Assembly: GCA_016871375.1 (NCBI GenBank) | Contig: VFYY01000014.1 | Coordinates: forward strand, 1-42,724 | DNA: 42,724 nucleotides | From: Acidimicrobiia bacterium | Lineage (GTDB): Bacteria; Acidobacteriota; Vicinamibacteria; Vicinamibacterales; UBA2999 | Reading direction: 5' to 3' | Shown here: positions 1 to 8,947 of the stretch, in pieces | Numbering within the stretch: position 1 is the first letter of the stretch | How the letters are laid out: each line of letters opens with the position of its first letter | Made by a program: the position numbers and the translations under genes | Notes under the pieces: model-generated | Databases searched by the model: none | The model's input: the letters and a program-made list of their open reading frames with translations, nothing else | Told to the model about the DNA's origin: nothing

Positions 1-106
1 CGGCGCCCCGCCCGCGGCCCTGCTCGCCGCGCAGGGGCAGCGGCGCCTGCGCAGCGAGGGTCATCACGCTCGTGGCAACGATGAGTGCGGTCCAGATGGA
101 TTTCAT
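1..106 (-). CDS. N-terminus of a secreted protein (partial, cut by window edge)
   Basis: Reading leftward from an ATG at 104-106, about 35 codons are visible. They begin MKSIWTALIVATSVMTLAAQ, a typical Sec signal peptide with a short basic start, a hydrophobic core and a likely cleavage site after the LAA or LAAQ stretch. A Gly/Arg-rich start of the mature protein follows. The same leader style and a similar low-complexity Gly/Arg stretch are seen in the secreted protein at 3705-4934. The rest lies outside the window, so no function can be given. It is the first gene to the left of the DGPF gene, on the same strand. Confidence 0.6.
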   Translation of the reverse strand, partial: MKSIWTALIVATSVMTLAAQAPLPLRGEQGRGRGA

Positions 107-127
107 GCGGCGAAGTGTACACCGGCC

Positions 128-481
128 TCACACCGCCATTTCCGCCACCGGCCGGACCTCGACCGTGCCGTCTTTCGCCGACGGAATCCGCGCCGCGATG
201 CCGATCGCCTCGTCCAGGTTCTTCGCCTCGATCAGGTAGTAGCCGCCGAGCTGTTCGCGTGTCTCGGCGAACGGCCCGTCGGTCACCATCCGCTTCCCGT
301 TGCGGACACGGACGCTCGTCGCCGTCGTCGTCGGCTGCAGCTCGAAGCCGCTCAGATGGTTCCCGCTGGCCTTGATGGCCTCCGTGAACTGCCCGTATTC
401 CGCGTAGATGCTCTGCCGCTCGGCGTCCGACAGCTTCTCCCACGACTTCTCATCCAGGTGAATCAGCAGCATGTATTTCAC
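128..481 (-). CDS. YCII/DGPF-domain protein (ECF42 partner)
   Basis: A 117-residue protein, full length for the YCII-related (DGPF) family. It starts [10 protein letters not shown] and carries the family signature [18 protein letters not shown] at about residues 68-85. Members have a small ferredoxin-like fold; their biochemical role is mostly unknown. The start is a GTG at 479-481, with GGAGGT at 487-492 five bases upstream. The gene is divergent from a sigma factor of the group known to be co-located with DGPF proteins, so it is probably a target of that sigma factor. A matching promoter lies just upstream (499-527). Confidence 0.9.
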   Translation of the reverse strand: MKYMLLIHLDEKSWEKLSDAERQSIYAEYGQFTEAIKASGNHLSGFELQPTTTATSVRVRNGKRMVTDGPFAETREQLGGYYLIEAKNLDEAIGIAARIPSAKDGTVEVRPVAEMAV

Positions 482-498
482 GTCGTACCTCCGTGCGT

Positions 499-527
499 GT
501 ATCGAACGGCGAGGCCGCGGATCGACA
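499..527 (-). promoter_or_regulatory. candidate ECF42-type promoter of the DGPF gene
   Basis: On the minus strand TGTCGA (522-527) is followed after 17 bases by CGATAC (499-504). A TGTCGA -35 element with a CGA-type -10 element is what I recall being reported for ECF42 target promoters in front of DGPF genes. Transcription would begin only about 10 bases before the GTG start, just at the ribosome binding site. The match was found by eye. Confidence 0.5.
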
Positions 528-558
528 ACCCGGGACAGAAAGTATTTACCATCGGGTG

Positions 559-1809
559 ATGACCGCCGTTGCCGACGTCTACTCGGCCGAATGGGGCTAC
601 ATCGTCGCCACGCTGATCCGGCTGCTCGGCGACTTCGACGTGGCCGAAGAGGCGGCGCAGGATGCGTTTGCGGCCGCGGTGGAGCAGTGGCCGCTGTCCG
701 GCGTGCCCGAGTACCCCCGCGCCTGGCTGATTCAGACCGCCCGACACAAGGCCATCGACCGGCTGCGCCGGCGGGCCCGGCTGCAGGAAAAGATCGAGGC
801 GCAGCGGGTGCTCGACGGCGACCGCGTGCAGGACCCGCCCGGTCTGGACGGGGGAGAGATTCCCGACGACCGGCTGCGGCTCATCTTCACCTGCTGTCAC
901 CCGGCGATTGCGCCCGACGCGCAGGTCGCGCTCACGTTGCGGACGCTGTGCGGCCTCGAGACCGACGAGATCGCCCGCGCCTTCCTGGTCCCGCCGGCGA
1001 CGATGGCGCAGCGGCTCGTGCGGGCGAAGCGGAAGATCCGCGACGCGGGGATTCCGTACGTGGTGCCCGAGACGGGGGAGATGCCGGCCCGGCTCGACGC
1101 GGTGCTCACGGTCATCTACCTCGTGTTCAACGAGGGGTATGCCGCGACGCGCGGCGAGCCGCTGGTGCGGGGAGAGCTCTGTGCGGAGGCGATCCGCCTT
1201 GCCCGGCTCGTCCGGGCGCGGCTGCCGGCACCCGTCACCGGCGAAGCGACCGGCCTGCTCGCGCTGATGCTCCTCCACGACTCGCGCCGCAACGCGCGCC
1301 TGGACGAGGAGGGCAACCTGGTCGTGCTGGAGGAGCAGGACCGGAGCCGCTGGGATCGCGCGCAGATCGCGGAAGCACTGCCGCTGGTGGAGGAATCACT
1401 ACGCCGCGGCGGCGGTCCCTTCGCCCTGCAGGCCGCCATTGCCGCGCTGCACTGCCAGGCGCCTCGCGCGGAGGACACGGACTGGCCGCAGATCGTGCGC
1501 CTCTACGAGGTGCTCGAGCGCGTGCAGCCCTCGCCGGTCGTCTCGCTGAACCGCGCGGTGGCGGTGGCGATGGTGGCGGGCCCGCGCGCCGGGCTCGCGC
1601 TGATCGAGCCGCTGGCGGCGGCCGGCGATCTGGACGGCTACCATCTGCTGCATGCCGCCCGCGCGGACCTGCTGCGCCGCGCCGGCGACGCGGATGCGGC
1701 CGCGCGCAGCTACGAGCGGGCGCTGGCGCTCGCCACCAACGAAAGCGAGCGGCGCTACCTGCAACGACGGTTATCATCACTGGCGTGTCCACCACGCGCG
1801 TCGCAGTAG
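559..1809 (+). CDS. ECF42-type RNA polymerase sigma factor with C-terminal TPR-like extension
   Basis: A 416-residue sigma factor. Region 2 lies at about residues 10-75 ([11 protein letters not shown], then [17 protein letters not shown]) and region 4 at about 108-165 ([14 protein letters not shown], then a helix-turn-helix ending [10 protein letters not shown]). The remaining 250 or so residues are a helical, TPR-like extension. The motif EEQDRSRWD near residue 258 is conserved in the ECF42 group, which has no classical anti-sigma factor and is linked to DGPF proteins, as here. The ATG at 559 is preferred to a GTG at 493 because homology starts at once and the upstream codons look non-coding. 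The 3' end overlaps the nitrilase gene by 25 bases, suggesting co-transcription. Confidence 0.88.
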   Translation: MTAVADVYSAEWGYIVATLIRLLGDFDVAEEAAQDAFAAAVEQWPLSGVPEYPRAWLIQTARHKAIDRLRRRARLQEKIEAQRVLDGDRVQDPPGLDGGEIPDDRLRLIFTCCHPAIAPDAQVALTLRTLCGLETDEIARAFLVPPATMAQRLVRAKRKIRDAGIPYVVPETGEMPARLDAVLTVIYLVFNEGYAATRGEPLVRGELCAEAIRLARLVRARLPAPVTGEATGLLALMLLHDSRRNARLDEEGNLVVLEEQDRSRWDRAQIAEALPLVEESLRRGGGPFALQAAIAALHCQAPRAEDTDWPQIVRLYEVLERVQPSPVVSLNRAVAVAMVAGPRAGLALIEPLAAAGDLDGYHLLHAARADLLRRAGDADAAARSYERALALATNESERRYLQRRLSSLACPPRASQ

Positions 1810-2711
1810 TGCAGGCTGCGCCCGTTGCCTTCGACGTGGCCCGCACGCTGGAGAAGGTGAAGGACCTCGCGGCCGACGCCGGCCGGCGTGGCGCCGCGCT
1901 CACGCTCTTCCCCGAGGCGTTTGTCTCGGCGTATCCACGCGGCCTGAACTTCGGCGCCGTCGTCGGGTCGCGCACGCGCGCAGGGCGCGAGCAGTTCCGC
2001 GTGTACTGGGAGAGCGCGATCGAGGTGCCCGGTCCGCACGTGGAGGCGCTGGCCTCGGTCGCCCGCGGCAACAGGACGCACCTCGTGATCGGCGTCGTGG
2101 AGCGCGACGGCGGCACGCTGTACTGCACCGTCCTGTTCTTCGGCCCCGACGGCGGCTATCTCGGCAAGCACCGCAAGCTGATGCCGACCGCCAGCGAGCG
2201 TCTCGTGTGGGGCTTCGGGGACGGATCCACCCTGACCGTGCTCGACACCACCGTCGGCCGCGTGGGCGCCGTCATCTGCTGGGAGAACTACATGCCGCTG
2301 CTGCGCGCGGCGATGTACGCGAAAGGCGTGGAGATCTACTGCGCGCCGACGGCCGACGACCGGGCGACGTGGCTGCCGACCATGCAGCACATCGCGCTCG
2401 AGGGGCGCTGCTTCGTGCTGTCGGCAAACCAGTTCGCGCGGCGCAGCGATTATCCGGCGGACTATGCGACCGCCTTCGGCGACGATCCCGCCACCGTCCT
2501 GTCGCGCGGCGGCAGCTGCATCGTCGGCCCGCTCGGGCAGGTGCTCGCGGGCCCTGACTCGTCGGGCGAGACGATTCTGACCGCGGACATCGATCGAGAC
2601 GAGATCGCGCGGGCGCGGCTCGACTTCGACGTGGTGGGCCATTACGCGCGGCCGGACGTGTTCACGCTTCGCGTGGACGAAAGCCGGCGCGCGCCGGTGT
2701 CGTTCGAATGA
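1785..2711 (+). CDS. nitrilase / carbon-nitrogen hydrolase
   Basis: A 308-residue nitrilase-superfamily enzyme expected to hydrolyse a nitrile or amide C-N bond through a thioester on cysteine. The complete triad is visible: Glu44 in LFPEAF, Lys131 in KHRKLMPT and Cys165 in the ICWENYMP stretch. The length fits the nitrilase branch rather than the shorter amidase branches, but the substrate cannot be read from sequence. The GTG at 1785 is chosen because homology ([11 protein letters not shown]) starts there. It lies inside the 3' end of the sigma gene, so translation is probably coupled. The next gene overlaps it by ATGA. Confidence 0.9.
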   Translation: MSTTRVAVVQAAPVAFDVARTLEKVKDLAADAGRRGAALTLFPEAFVSAYPRGLNFGAVVGSRTRAGREQFRVYWESAIEVPGPHVEALASVARGNRTHLVIGVVERDGGTLYCTVLFFGPDGGYLGKHRKLMPTASERLVWGFGDGSTLTVLDTTVGRVGAVICWENYMPLLRAAMYAKGVEIYCAPTADDRATWLPTMQHIALEGRCFVLSANQFARRSDYPADYATAFGDDPATVLSRGGSCIVGPLGQVLAGPDSSGETILTADIDRDEIARARLDFDVVGHYARPDVFTLRVDESRRAPVSFE

Positions 2712-3649
2712 GATTCCTGGTTCTCGGCGCCGGTGGCATCGGCGGGTATTTCGGCGGCCGGCTCGTCGAGAACGGCGCGGACGTCGCCTTTCTCGTGCGC
2801 GAGCGGCGGCGCGAGCAGCTCGAGGCCGACGGGCTTCGCATCGAGAGCGTCTACGGCAACGCGACGCTGCGCGTCGCCTCGCTGGTTGCCGACGACCTGA
2901 AGCCGCGGTACGACGTCGTCCTGCTGACGTGCAAGGCGTACGACCTGGCGTCGGCGATCGATGCGGTCGCGCCGGGACTTGCGCGCGACGGCTGCGTCGT
3001 GCCGCTGCTGAACGGCATCGCGCACCTCGAGCCGTTGAACGCGCGGTTCGGCCTGGAGCGGGTACTCGGCGGCACCGCCCAGATCGGCGTCACGCTGGCG
3101 CGCGACGGCACCGTCAGGCACCTCAACGACTGGCGGACGATCGCCATGGGGGAGCAGGGCGGCGGCGTCAGCGCGCGGGCGCGGGCGATTGCCGGGGCGT
3201 TCCCTGCGGCGAGCGTCGCCGCGCAGGCGTCCGCGGACATCATGCAGGAGATGTGGGAGAAGCTCGTGCATCTCGCCACCGCGGCCAGCATGACCTGCCT
3301 CATGCGCGCCAATGTCGGGGAAATAGTCCGGACCGATGCGGGCGCCGGGCTTCTGCGCCGCACGTTCGATCTGCTGAGCGAGGTTGCCACCCGCAACGGC
3401 CATCCGCCGGGCGACGCCTTCCTCGCCAGGTACAGGCGCATCTTCTCAGACGGGCAGTCCGGCTACGCCACCTCGATGCTGCGGGATATCGAAGCCGGCA
3501 ACCGCACCGAGGGCGCCCACATCGTGGGTTTTGCGCTCGAGAAAGCCCGCGCCGCGGGCCTGGACGGGGGCACTCTGGAGATCGCGTACAGTCACCTGCA
3601 GGCCTACGACAACCGGCGCGCGGCGGGGCGGCTCCCGGGTCGAAACTGA
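2708..3649 (+). CDS. panE: 2-dehydropantoate 2-reductase family protein (PanE/ApbA)
   Basis: A 313-residue NADPH-dependent reductase of the ketopantoate reductase family. The Rossmann motif [13 protein letters not shown] is at residues 7-19, [13 protein letters not shown] near residue 75 matches the usual cofactor/substrate Lys segment, and PLLNGI is also typical. The all-helical C-terminal domain follows. PanE makes pantoate for coenzyme A, but bacteria often carry several paralogues with other keto-acid substrates. The place downstream of a sigma factor and nitrilase suggests that could be so here. The start overlaps the nitrilase stop (ATGA). Confidence 0.85.
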   Translation: MRFLVLGAGGIGGYFGGRLVENGADVAFLVRERRREQLEADGLRIESVYGNATLRVASLVADDLKPRYDVVLLTCKAYDLASAIDAVAPGLARDGCVVPLLNGIAHLEPLNARFGLERVLGGTAQIGVTLARDGTVRHLNDWRTIAMGEQGGGVSARARAIAGAFPAASVAAQASADIMQEMWEKLVHLATAASMTCLMRANVGEIVRTDAGAGLLRRTFDLLSEVATRNGHPPGDAFLARYRRIFSDGQSGYATSMLRDIEAGNRTEGAHIVGFALEKARAAGLDGGTLEIAYSHLQAYDNRRAAGRLPGRN

Positions 3650-3657
3650 TATACAAT
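3647..3657 (+). promoter_or_regulatory. candidate extended -10 promoter for the 3705 gene
   Basis: TGATATACAAT lies at 3647-3657, starting on the stop codon of the PanE gene. It contains a TG one base before TATACA, an extended -10. No convincing -35 is present at the usual distance. It would give a leader of about 45 bases ending in AAGGAACG before the ATG at 3705. Confidence 0.4.
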
Positions 3658-3704
3658 CCCGCGTCTACGGGCCGACTTCCTCAATAAACTCCAAGGAACG
3701 ATCT

Positions 3705-4934
3705 ATGTCACGCAGGACGGCACTCTCGGTCGCGTTGCTGGCGCTCCTCGCTGCAGGCGTCTCGCTGGGCGACATCGCGAACGCGCAACAGCAGGCGCAG
3801 GCGCCCGCGCAGGGCGGCCGGCAGGGCGGCGGCGGCCGCGGCTTCGGTCCCGGCGGGTTCCAGCCGCCGACGTCCACGACGCCGCCTCCGGGCGTGCAGC
3901 CGCTCCCCGTCGATCTCTTCACGACGAAGAACTTCTACCTCGACGAGAAGTACTGGCTCGACAAGCGCTACACCCGCTGCAACACGCCGCGCCAGTTGAC
4001 CGACATGGTGCGCAACAACCGGATGGCGCACTGGGGCGACTGCAACCTCGACCGCCCGATCGACGGGATCGTGAGCCCGTACCAATACAAGACCGCGGCG
4101 GAGCACTACGCGGCGCTGCTGACGGAAGCGGAGAAGGCAGGCGGACCGACGAAGCACACGCGCCAGACGCTGCCCGAGTGGGACGGCTGGTACGCGCGGC
4201 GCGCTCCGGACGAGCAGTGGATCTGGGGCCGCAACCTGCAGACCTCGACGATGCTCTCGCTGCTGACGCCGAAGTACCGCGCGTGGATGGTGCAGCAGAA
4301 CTACCACGAGACCGTGAACAACTCGCCCCAGTGGATGGCCGCGTTCTGCTATCCCGAGGGCTTCATGCGGTGGTGGGCGCAGGCGTCGCTCGGCGGCAAC
4401 ATCGAAGTGATGATGAACCCGAACCAGGTGCAGTTCGTCAGCGGCATCGCCGACAACTTCCTGCGCCGCGTGCTCATCGGCCGCACGCACGTGCAGAAGG
4501 TGCCGCAGTGGTACGGCGAGACCGTCGGCTTCTGGAACGGGAATACGCTCGTGGCGTGGACCGCGAACGTGCAGGGCTGGACGCTCTCACACTCGATGTT
4601 CGAGTACAGCAGCCGGATGGAGACCGTCGAGGTCTTCCGGCCGTCGGCGGACGGCAAGACGATCACCGTCGAGGCCACCTTCTACGATCCCGAGGCGTTC
4701 ACGCGGCCGTTGCACACCGTGACCCCGTGGGAGCGCGTGCGCAACCTCGACGACCCGGAGGCGCGCTTTACCCTCGTGCAGTGCCGCGTCCAGAGCACCA
4801 TCGTCAACGGCCCGGACGGCAAGCCCACGCAGCTGACGTTCCTCGACGACGGCTACATCGACTACTTCGGCCGCCCGTGGGCGCAGAACTGGGAGAAGCA
4901 TTTCGAAGAGGGCTGGCAGAAGCCCGGGAATTGA
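3705..4934 (+). CDS. secreted protein of unknown function, paralogue of the 25189-26340 gene
   Basis: A 409-residue protein with a signal peptide (residues 1-27), a Gln/Gly/Pro-rich low-complexity segment to about 66, then a Trp-rich, Cys-containing globular region. Landmarks are CNTP (92-95), Cys215 in CYPEG, GR-x-H (259-262), WNGNTLV (277-283), a D-P pair (328-329) and [14 protein letters not shown] near the end. These recur in the paralogue at 25189-26340, and the middle set also in the genes starting at 10953, 14000 and 15971. I recognise no named domain. AAGGAACG at 3693-3700 supports this start. A DUF6152 gene follows 67 bases later, probably in the same transcript, which ends at the terminator at 5506. 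Confidence 0.85.
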   Translation: MSRRTALSVALLALLAAGVSLGDIANAQQQAQAPAQGGRQGGGGRGFGPGGFQPPTSTTPPPGVQPLPVDLFTTKNFYLDEKYWLDKRYTRCNTPRQLTDMVRNNRMAHWGDCNLDRPIDGIVSPYQYKTAAEHYAALLTEAEKAGGPTKHTRQTLPEWDGWYARRAPDEQWIWGRNLQTSTMLSLLTPKYRAWMVQQNYHETVNNSPQWMAAFCYPEGFMRWWAQASLGGNIEVMMNPNQVQFVSGIADNFLRRVLIGRTHVQKVPQWYGETVGFWNGNTLVAWTANVQGWTLSHSMFEYSSRMETVEVFRPSADGKTITVEATFYDPEAFTRPLHTVTPWERVRNLDDPEARFTLVQCRVQSTIVNGPDGKPTQLTFLDDGYIDYFGRPWAQNWEKHFEEGWQKPGN

Positions 4935-4958
4935 TCGCACAATCAGCAGAGGACCCTC

Positions 4959-4985
4959 GAGGAACGGCGTTAAGGCGTTCCGGGA
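4959..4985 (+). repeat. intercistronic hairpin, copy 1
   Basis: GGAACG (4961-4966) pairs with CGTTCC (4976-4981) across a 9-base loop. The block is flanked by GA on the left and GGGAGAC on the right. An almost identical block occurs at 10914-10940. Both copies sit in the short gap between a DUF6152 gene and its secreted partner, about 16-20 bases before the start codon of the second gene. No T-run follows, so it is not a standard intrinsic terminator. Confidence 0.6.
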
Positions 4986-5001
4986 GACAGGGAGAGAAGC
5001 G

Positions 5002-5463
5002 ATGAAGAAGCGTTCGTATTCATGGCATGTCACCGCAATCGCCGCCGTCATCATGGCTGCTGGATATGCGAGCACCACGCTGGCCCATCATTCCTTCGCG
5101 ATGTACGACCAGACGAAGGCGACGACGCTGACTGGAAAGCTCACCCGCTACATCCCGGGCGCGAACCATGCCCAGCTCATCTTTCAGCTCGTCGACGACA
5201 CGGGCAAGGCGGTCCTGAAGGACGGCAAGCCCATCCAGTGGGGCGTCGAGACGGGTTCCGCCGCCTCGATGGCGCGCAACGGCGTCACCCCGTCCACGTT
5301 CCCGGAGGGCACGATCTTCACGGTGACGCTGCACCCGCTGCGAGACGGCCGGACGTTCGGGGCCATGGCGGGCGCGTTGGTGCTGTGCGGCTCGACGATG
5401 CCGGAGGGCGGCTGCAACGAGAAGACGGGCAAGGTCCTCGTCCGCGGCAGCGCCGACATTTAA
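5002..5463 (+). CDS. DUF6152-family secreted protein
   Basis: A 153-residue exported protein. Residues 1-28 are a signal peptide ending STTLA, and the mature protein would start His29-His30-Ser-Phe-Ala-Met. The motif HHSFAMYDQTKATTLTG is the DUF6152 hallmark, usually followed as here by a small beta-rich domain (GKLTRYIPGANHAQLIFQL). Function is unknown. An N-terminal His next to another His is compatible with a periplasmic copper site of the CopC/histidine-brace kind, but this is only inference. Cys residues near 132 and 140 could form a disulfide. It lies downstream of the 3705 gene and upstream of a terminator. Confidence 0.85.
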   Translation: MKKRSYSWHVTAIAAVIMAAGYASTTLAHHSFAMYDQTKATTLTGKLTRYIPGANHAQLIFQLVDDTGKAVLKDGKPIQWGVETGSAASMARNGVTPSTFPEGTIFTVTLHPLRDGRTFGAMAGALVLCGSTMPEGGCNEKTGKVLVRGSADI

Positions 5464-5505
5464 GGCCAGGGTAGAGATCGAAGATAATAGAAGAGGTTCA
5501 ACGGC

Positions 5506-5544
5506 GGCTGGGAGGACGCAGACAGCGTCCTTCCAGCCGTTTTT
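5506..5544 (+). terminator. Rho-independent terminator
   Basis: GGCTGGGAGGACGC (5506-5519) pairs with GCGTCCTTCCAGCC (5525-5538) over 14 base pairs including one G-U, with a 5-base loop (AGACA). TTTTT follows at 5540-5544. It ends the 3705-5463 transcription unit about 40 bases after the DUF6152 stop codon and only 15 bases before the start of the PilT-like gene. Confidence 0.85.
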
Positions 5545-5558
5545 CTTGGTGCTTCCCC

Positions 5559-6776
5559 ATGTCCACACCCGCTGACGCTGCCACCATCGTCGTCACGAAA
5601 CCCGGAGCCGGCGCGTCTCCCATCCCGACGGCCGCCACCGCGCCTGGCGTGCCGACGCCGGAGCTGATCAAGGCGATGCTCGATTCGGGCGCCGGGATCA
5701 GTGACCTGATCCTGTCTCCCGGACGTCCGCCGCAGGTCGAAAAGCACGGCGACCTTGTCGCGGTGACAGTGCCCGGGCTGACGATCCTGAAGCCCGAGGA
5801 CACGGCGCGGGTGGCGAAGGACCTGATCTCCGGCAACGACCAGGCGATCAAGTCGCTCAAGGAGAACGGCGCGTGCGACCTCTCGTACTCGCTGCCCGAG
5901 CGCTGCCGCTTCCGCGTGAACGTGTTCCGCCAGCGCGGCACCTACGCGATCGTGATGCGCGTCATCGCCTCGAAGATTCCGTCCATCGCGGACCTGAACC
6001 TGCCGGCGGTGCTCGCCGAGGCCGCGAAGCTGAAGAACGGCGTCGTGCTGGTCACGGGGCCGACCGGCTCGGGCAAGTCGTCCACGCTGGCCGCAATCAT
6101 CGACCTGATCAACGAGACCCGCGCGGAGCACATCCTCACCATCGAGGACCCGATCGAGTTCCTGCACAACCACAAGAAGGGCACCGTCCACCAGCGCGAG
6201 CTGCACAGCGACACGCCGACCTTCGCGCTGGCGCTGCGGGCTGCACTGCGGCAGGCGCCCAAGGTCATCCTGGTCGGCGAGATGCGCGACCGCGAGACGA
6301 TCGAGATCGGGCTCACCGCGGCGGAGACCGGCCACCTCGTGTTCTCGACCCTGCATACCATCGACGCGTCGAAGACCGTGGACCGCATCGTCGGAACCTT
6401 CGAGGCCGCCGATCAGCAGGCCATCCGCACCCGCCTGTCGGCGTCGTTCCGCTTCTTCATCTCGCAGCGTCTCGTCCCGAAGAAGGGCGGCGGCCGCGTG
6501 GCCGTGCTCGAGGTCCTGAAGTCCACGATGCGGACGAAGGAGTACATCGAGAAGGGCGACCAGGAAGGGCGCTCGCTGCTCGACGCGATGCGCGACGGCG
6601 AGCTGGACGGCATGCAGCACTTCGACGGCGAGCTCGAGAAGCTCGTCCGCGCCGGGACGATCACGATGGCCACGGCGATGCTGTACGCGACCAACGCCGG
6701 CAACCTCCGGCTGCAGATGTCGGATGTGCCGGACGACGCGCCCGACACCTCGATCGAGTCGATGATCGTGCGTTAG
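5559..6776 (+). CDS. PilT-like twitching-motility / type IV pilus retraction ATPase
   Basis: A 405-residue hexameric secretion-type ATPase. Walker A GPTGSGKS is at 167-174, the Asp box TIEDPIEF at 194-201, Walker B VILVGEMRD at 236-244, and the His box TAAETGHLVFSTLHT follows. This arrangement and the block VDRIVGTF match PilT/PilU retraction motors rather than PilB extension motors. The first 35 or so residues are Ala/Pro-rich and unlike canonical PilT. The segment QQAIRTRLSASFRFFISQRL occupies the place of the PilT AIRNLIRE-type region but differs from it. No other pilus gene is nearby, so it is a solitary copy whose pilus genes must lie elsewhere. Confidence 0.88.
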   Translation: MSTPADAATIVVTKPGAGASPIPTAATAPGVPTPELIKAMLDSGAGISDLILSPGRPPQVEKHGDLVAVTVPGLTILKPEDTARVAKDLISGNDQAIKSLKENGACDLSYSLPERCRFRVNVFRQRGTYAIVMRVIASKIPSIADLNLPAVLAEAAKLKNGVVLVTGPTGSGKSSTLAAIIDLINETRAEHILTIEDPIEFLHNHKKGTVHQRELHSDTPTFALALRAALRQAPKVILVGEMRDRETIEIGLTAAETGHLVFSTLHTIDASKTVDRIVGTFEAADQQAIRTRLSASFRFFISQRLVPKKGGGRVAVLEVLKSTMRTKEYIEKGDQEGRSLLDAMRDGELDGMQHFDGELEKLVRAGTITMATAMLYATNAGNLRLQMSDVPDDAPDTSIESMIVR

Positions 6777-6883
6777 AGTACGTAGAGTACGTAGTGTCCG
6801 GCTTTAGCCGGACCAAGTTGAGCGGCACCGCCGTGTGTGGTCCGGCTAAAGCCGGACACTACGAAGAAGTCGAAACCGCGCTA
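6774..6883 (+). repeat. palindromic intergenic element, copy A
   Basis: Two perfect 24-base inverted arms (6791-6814 and 6839-6862, starting GTAGTGTCCGGCTTTAGCC) flank a 24-base spacer, followed by the outer tail GAAGAAGTCGAAACCGCGCTA. The usual left outer part is replaced by two copies of TAGAGTACG, the first beginning with the stop codon of the PilT-like gene. The spacer differs by one base from copies C and D. It sits between convergent genes. Confidence 0.9.
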
Positions 6884-7026
6884 AGCGATGGTTGAGCCCC
6901 CTCACGCCGAAGACGCGGCCGCGGACGACGAGAGCCGTCCCCGCGCGCGCCGCGTCCTCGCGAAGACGTGCGACATGGCGTTCCTGACCGTCGCGCTGCC
7001 GCTCGCGGGCTGGTTGCGGTAGGGGC

Positions 7027-7530
7027 CTACGGCGATCCAGCAGCGAACGCGGCCACTCTCCCGTCGCGCTCATCGACGGCCGGGCACGGTGGGGCGGGAT
7101 CACCGGCGCCAAAGTGCCGCAGCAGCTCGAGCATCCTCTCCCGCATGAGCGTGGCGGCGAGGCACATCGCCGCCCGCTGCGTCGCCGGATCGAACCGCGC
7201 GCCATAGCCGAGGAGCATGCGGACCGATTGCCCGGAGTCGTTCGCCACCGCCCAGAGCAGGGGCAGCAGCGCCAGCGGCCGGCCGCCGGTGAGCACCGCA
7301 TGACGCACCTCTATCGGCGTGTTCGGATCCTGCCCCGCGCGGATGAACTCGTAGGCCCTCGACACGTCGTCGCGCTCGACGGCCTCGGCGAGCGAGTAGG
7401 CGAACGGCGTCGAGAAGAGCGGGGACTCGGGCGCGCGCGACCGCCAGGCCTCGAGCGTGATGAGCGCGGCGGCCGCGACAATCGCCGGGAGGGCCATGAC
7501 CCACGCGAGCAGGCGCTGGCGATCGGTCAT
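7027..7530 (-). CDS. small membrane-anchored protein with ankyrin-like region
   Basis: A 167-residue protein starting MTDRQRLLAWVMALP with one N-terminal membrane segment (about 8-28), then a soluble part. That part contains EAVERDDVSRAYEFIRAGQDPN and LLWAVANDSGQSVRMLLGYGARFD, which resemble one or two ankyrin repeats (helix-turn-helix with LL..GA..D). A further helical part follows. The ATG at 7528-7530 overlaps the stop of the upstream membrane-protein gene by four bases, so the two are translationally coupled. Function is unknown; a role in anchoring or interacting with the upstream protein is plausible. The homologous frame runs to a stop at 7027-7029, downstream of repeat copy A. Confidence 0.75.
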   Translation of the reverse strand: MTDRQRLLAWVMALPAIVAAAALITLEAWRSRAPESPLFSTPFAYSLAEAVERDDVSRAYEFIRAGQDPNTPIEVRHAVLTGGRPLALLPLLWAVANDSGQSVRMLLGYGARFDPATQRAAMCLAATLMRERMLELLRHFGAGDPAPPCPAVDERDGRVAAFAAGSP

Positions 7531-8906
7531 GGCAGCCCGAGCGTCCGTTTGACGATGCGCGGATAGTGCGTCGGCCGCGCCGGTCCAGGCGCGGTCCCCT
7601 GCGCGATCATCGACTGCATGATGTCGAGGTAGACCGGCCGCTCGGCGAACTCCACGCGCCGGTCGGGGAGCAGGAGGAGCCACTCGCTGCTGTTCCTCGC
7701 GGAGAAGATGCGCGCGATCTCGATCGTGCTGATCGCGCGGCTCTGCCACGCCGCGGCGAGCAGGGCAAGGCCGGCGGCGGCGAGCACGAACTGCGGCCGC
7801 CGCGCGGTGAGGGCCCGCCCGGCGGCGGCGCGGATCGCGAAGAACGCCGACAGCGCGTAGAATGGCACCGCCATCCCCCCGAGCCGGTCGCGCGAGTAGT
7901 TGAAGCTGAGCGCGCCCGACGCCAGCAGGACCACGATCGTCACCACGAACAGGCGCGTCTCGAGCGACGTGCGGTCCGCCCGCCAGGATCGGACGCCCCA
8001 CCACACGACCAGTGCGGTGACTGCCGCCGAGGACAGGAGGTGAATCATTTCCCAGATCTCGGGATGGCCCTGCACCGTGTCGTTGACGATGCGGAAGATG
8101 CCGCGCGTGGGCTCGGAAAAGAGCACGTTGCCGATGGTGGCGGCGGCGGTATAGGCGTAGACCAAGTACGGGAACCCCCCGAACCGCGCCTCGGCCTGGT
8201 CCGGCTCGAGCTCGATGAAGCCGAGTCCGATCGCCTGCTCGAAGGGCGCCCATGACTCCCGCACGGCGACGCGTGCCGCCACATACACGACCGCGAGGAC
8301 CGCCAGCGCCGCGGCCGTTCCGCGCGTCGCGCCCGGCGCGCCCATCCACCACGCCGTGACGACGAGCGGGATGAGCACGAGTCCCTGCTCCTTGAACCCG
8401 ATGGCGGCAAGCGTCAGCAGCACGATCAGGGCGCTGCGCCACGCCCGCGGCTCGCGATTCGCGAGTACCCACGCGAACAGCGCGAGCGGCATGCCGACGA
8501 TCGTGTAGCTGAGAGGAATCTCGAGGTTGTCGCGGAACCCGCGGCTGCCGGCGAGGACCGCCACCGCCAGCGTGGCCGCCGCGGCCTCGAGGAGTGTCGT
8601 CGGGCGCACATGGACGACGAACAGGATGAGAAGCGTGACGACAGGGATGATGTGCAGCAGCCTGACGCCGGCGAGCGCCGCCTCGAGCGAGCCCGCGTAA
8701 TGCCAGAGCGTGGAGAGGCTGGCGTGGAAGAGCGGCCGGTAGTACGCGGTCTCGGGGAAGAAGAACTGGGAAACCGGCGCCCGGGTGACGTCCTCGAACA
8801 GCGCCACCGCCTCCGTGACGGGAAACGGCGTCTGCCACAGCACGGTGCAGAGAATCGCGAGGAAGGGCGCCGTGACGAGCAGGACCGCCCACGTCCATCG
8901 AGGCAT
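7527..8906 (-). CDS. multi-spanning membrane protein, glycosyltransferase-like
   Basis: A 459-residue integral membrane protein with about ten hydrophobic segments. The first loop has FFFPETAYYRPLFHASL, and periplasmic stretches are rich in acidic and aromatic residues. This layout (short N-terminus, first loop with acidic/aromatic residues, then many helices, then a periplasmic tail) is like bacterial GT-C oligosaccharyl or mannosyl transferases acting on lipid-linked sugars. I see no clear DD or ED catalytic pair, so this is a class guess, not a family assignment. It is divergent from the 8948 gene and coupled to the ankyrin-like gene. Confidence 0.75.
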   Translation of the reverse strand: MPRWTWAVLLVTAPFLAILCTVLWQTPFPVTEAVALFEDVTRAPVSQFFFPETAYYRPLFHASLSTLWHYAGSLEAALAGVRLLHIIPVVTLLILFVVHVRPTTLLEAAAATLAVAVLAGSRGFRDNLEIPLSYTIVGMPLALFAWVLANREPRAWRSALIVLLTLAAIGFKEQGLVLIPLVVTAWWMGAPGATRGTAAALAVLAVVYVAARVAVRESWAPFEQAIGLGFIELEPDQAEARFGGFPYLVYAYTAAATIGNVLFSEPTRGIFRIVNDTVQGHPEIWEMIHLLSSAAVTALVVWWGVRSWRADRTSLETRLFVVTIVVLLASGALSFNYSRDRLGGMAVPFYALSAFFAIRAAAGRALTARRPQFVLAAAGLALLAAAWQSRAISTIEIARIFSARNSSEWLLLLPDRRVEFAERPVYLDIMQSMIAQGTAPGPARPTHYPRIVKRTLGLP

Positions 8907-8936
8907 GCGCGCCCCAATTGTCTCAAATCGCGCCGC

Positions 8937-8942
8937 TACAAT
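8937..8942 (+). promoter_or_regulatory. -10 element, probable leaderless transcript
   Basis: TACAAT at 8937-8942 ends only 5 bases before the ATG at 8948, so transcription would begin at or within a base or two of the start codon. There is no ribosome binding site before the ATG, which agrees with a leaderless mRNA. No clear -35 box at 17 bases. Confidence 0.4.
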
Positions 8943-8947
8943 GGGGC

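Noticed and set aside
6888-7022. A 44-codon plus-strand open frame after repeat copy A
   Set aside because: It starts in the tail of the repeat region, has no ribosome binding site and no recognisable feature.
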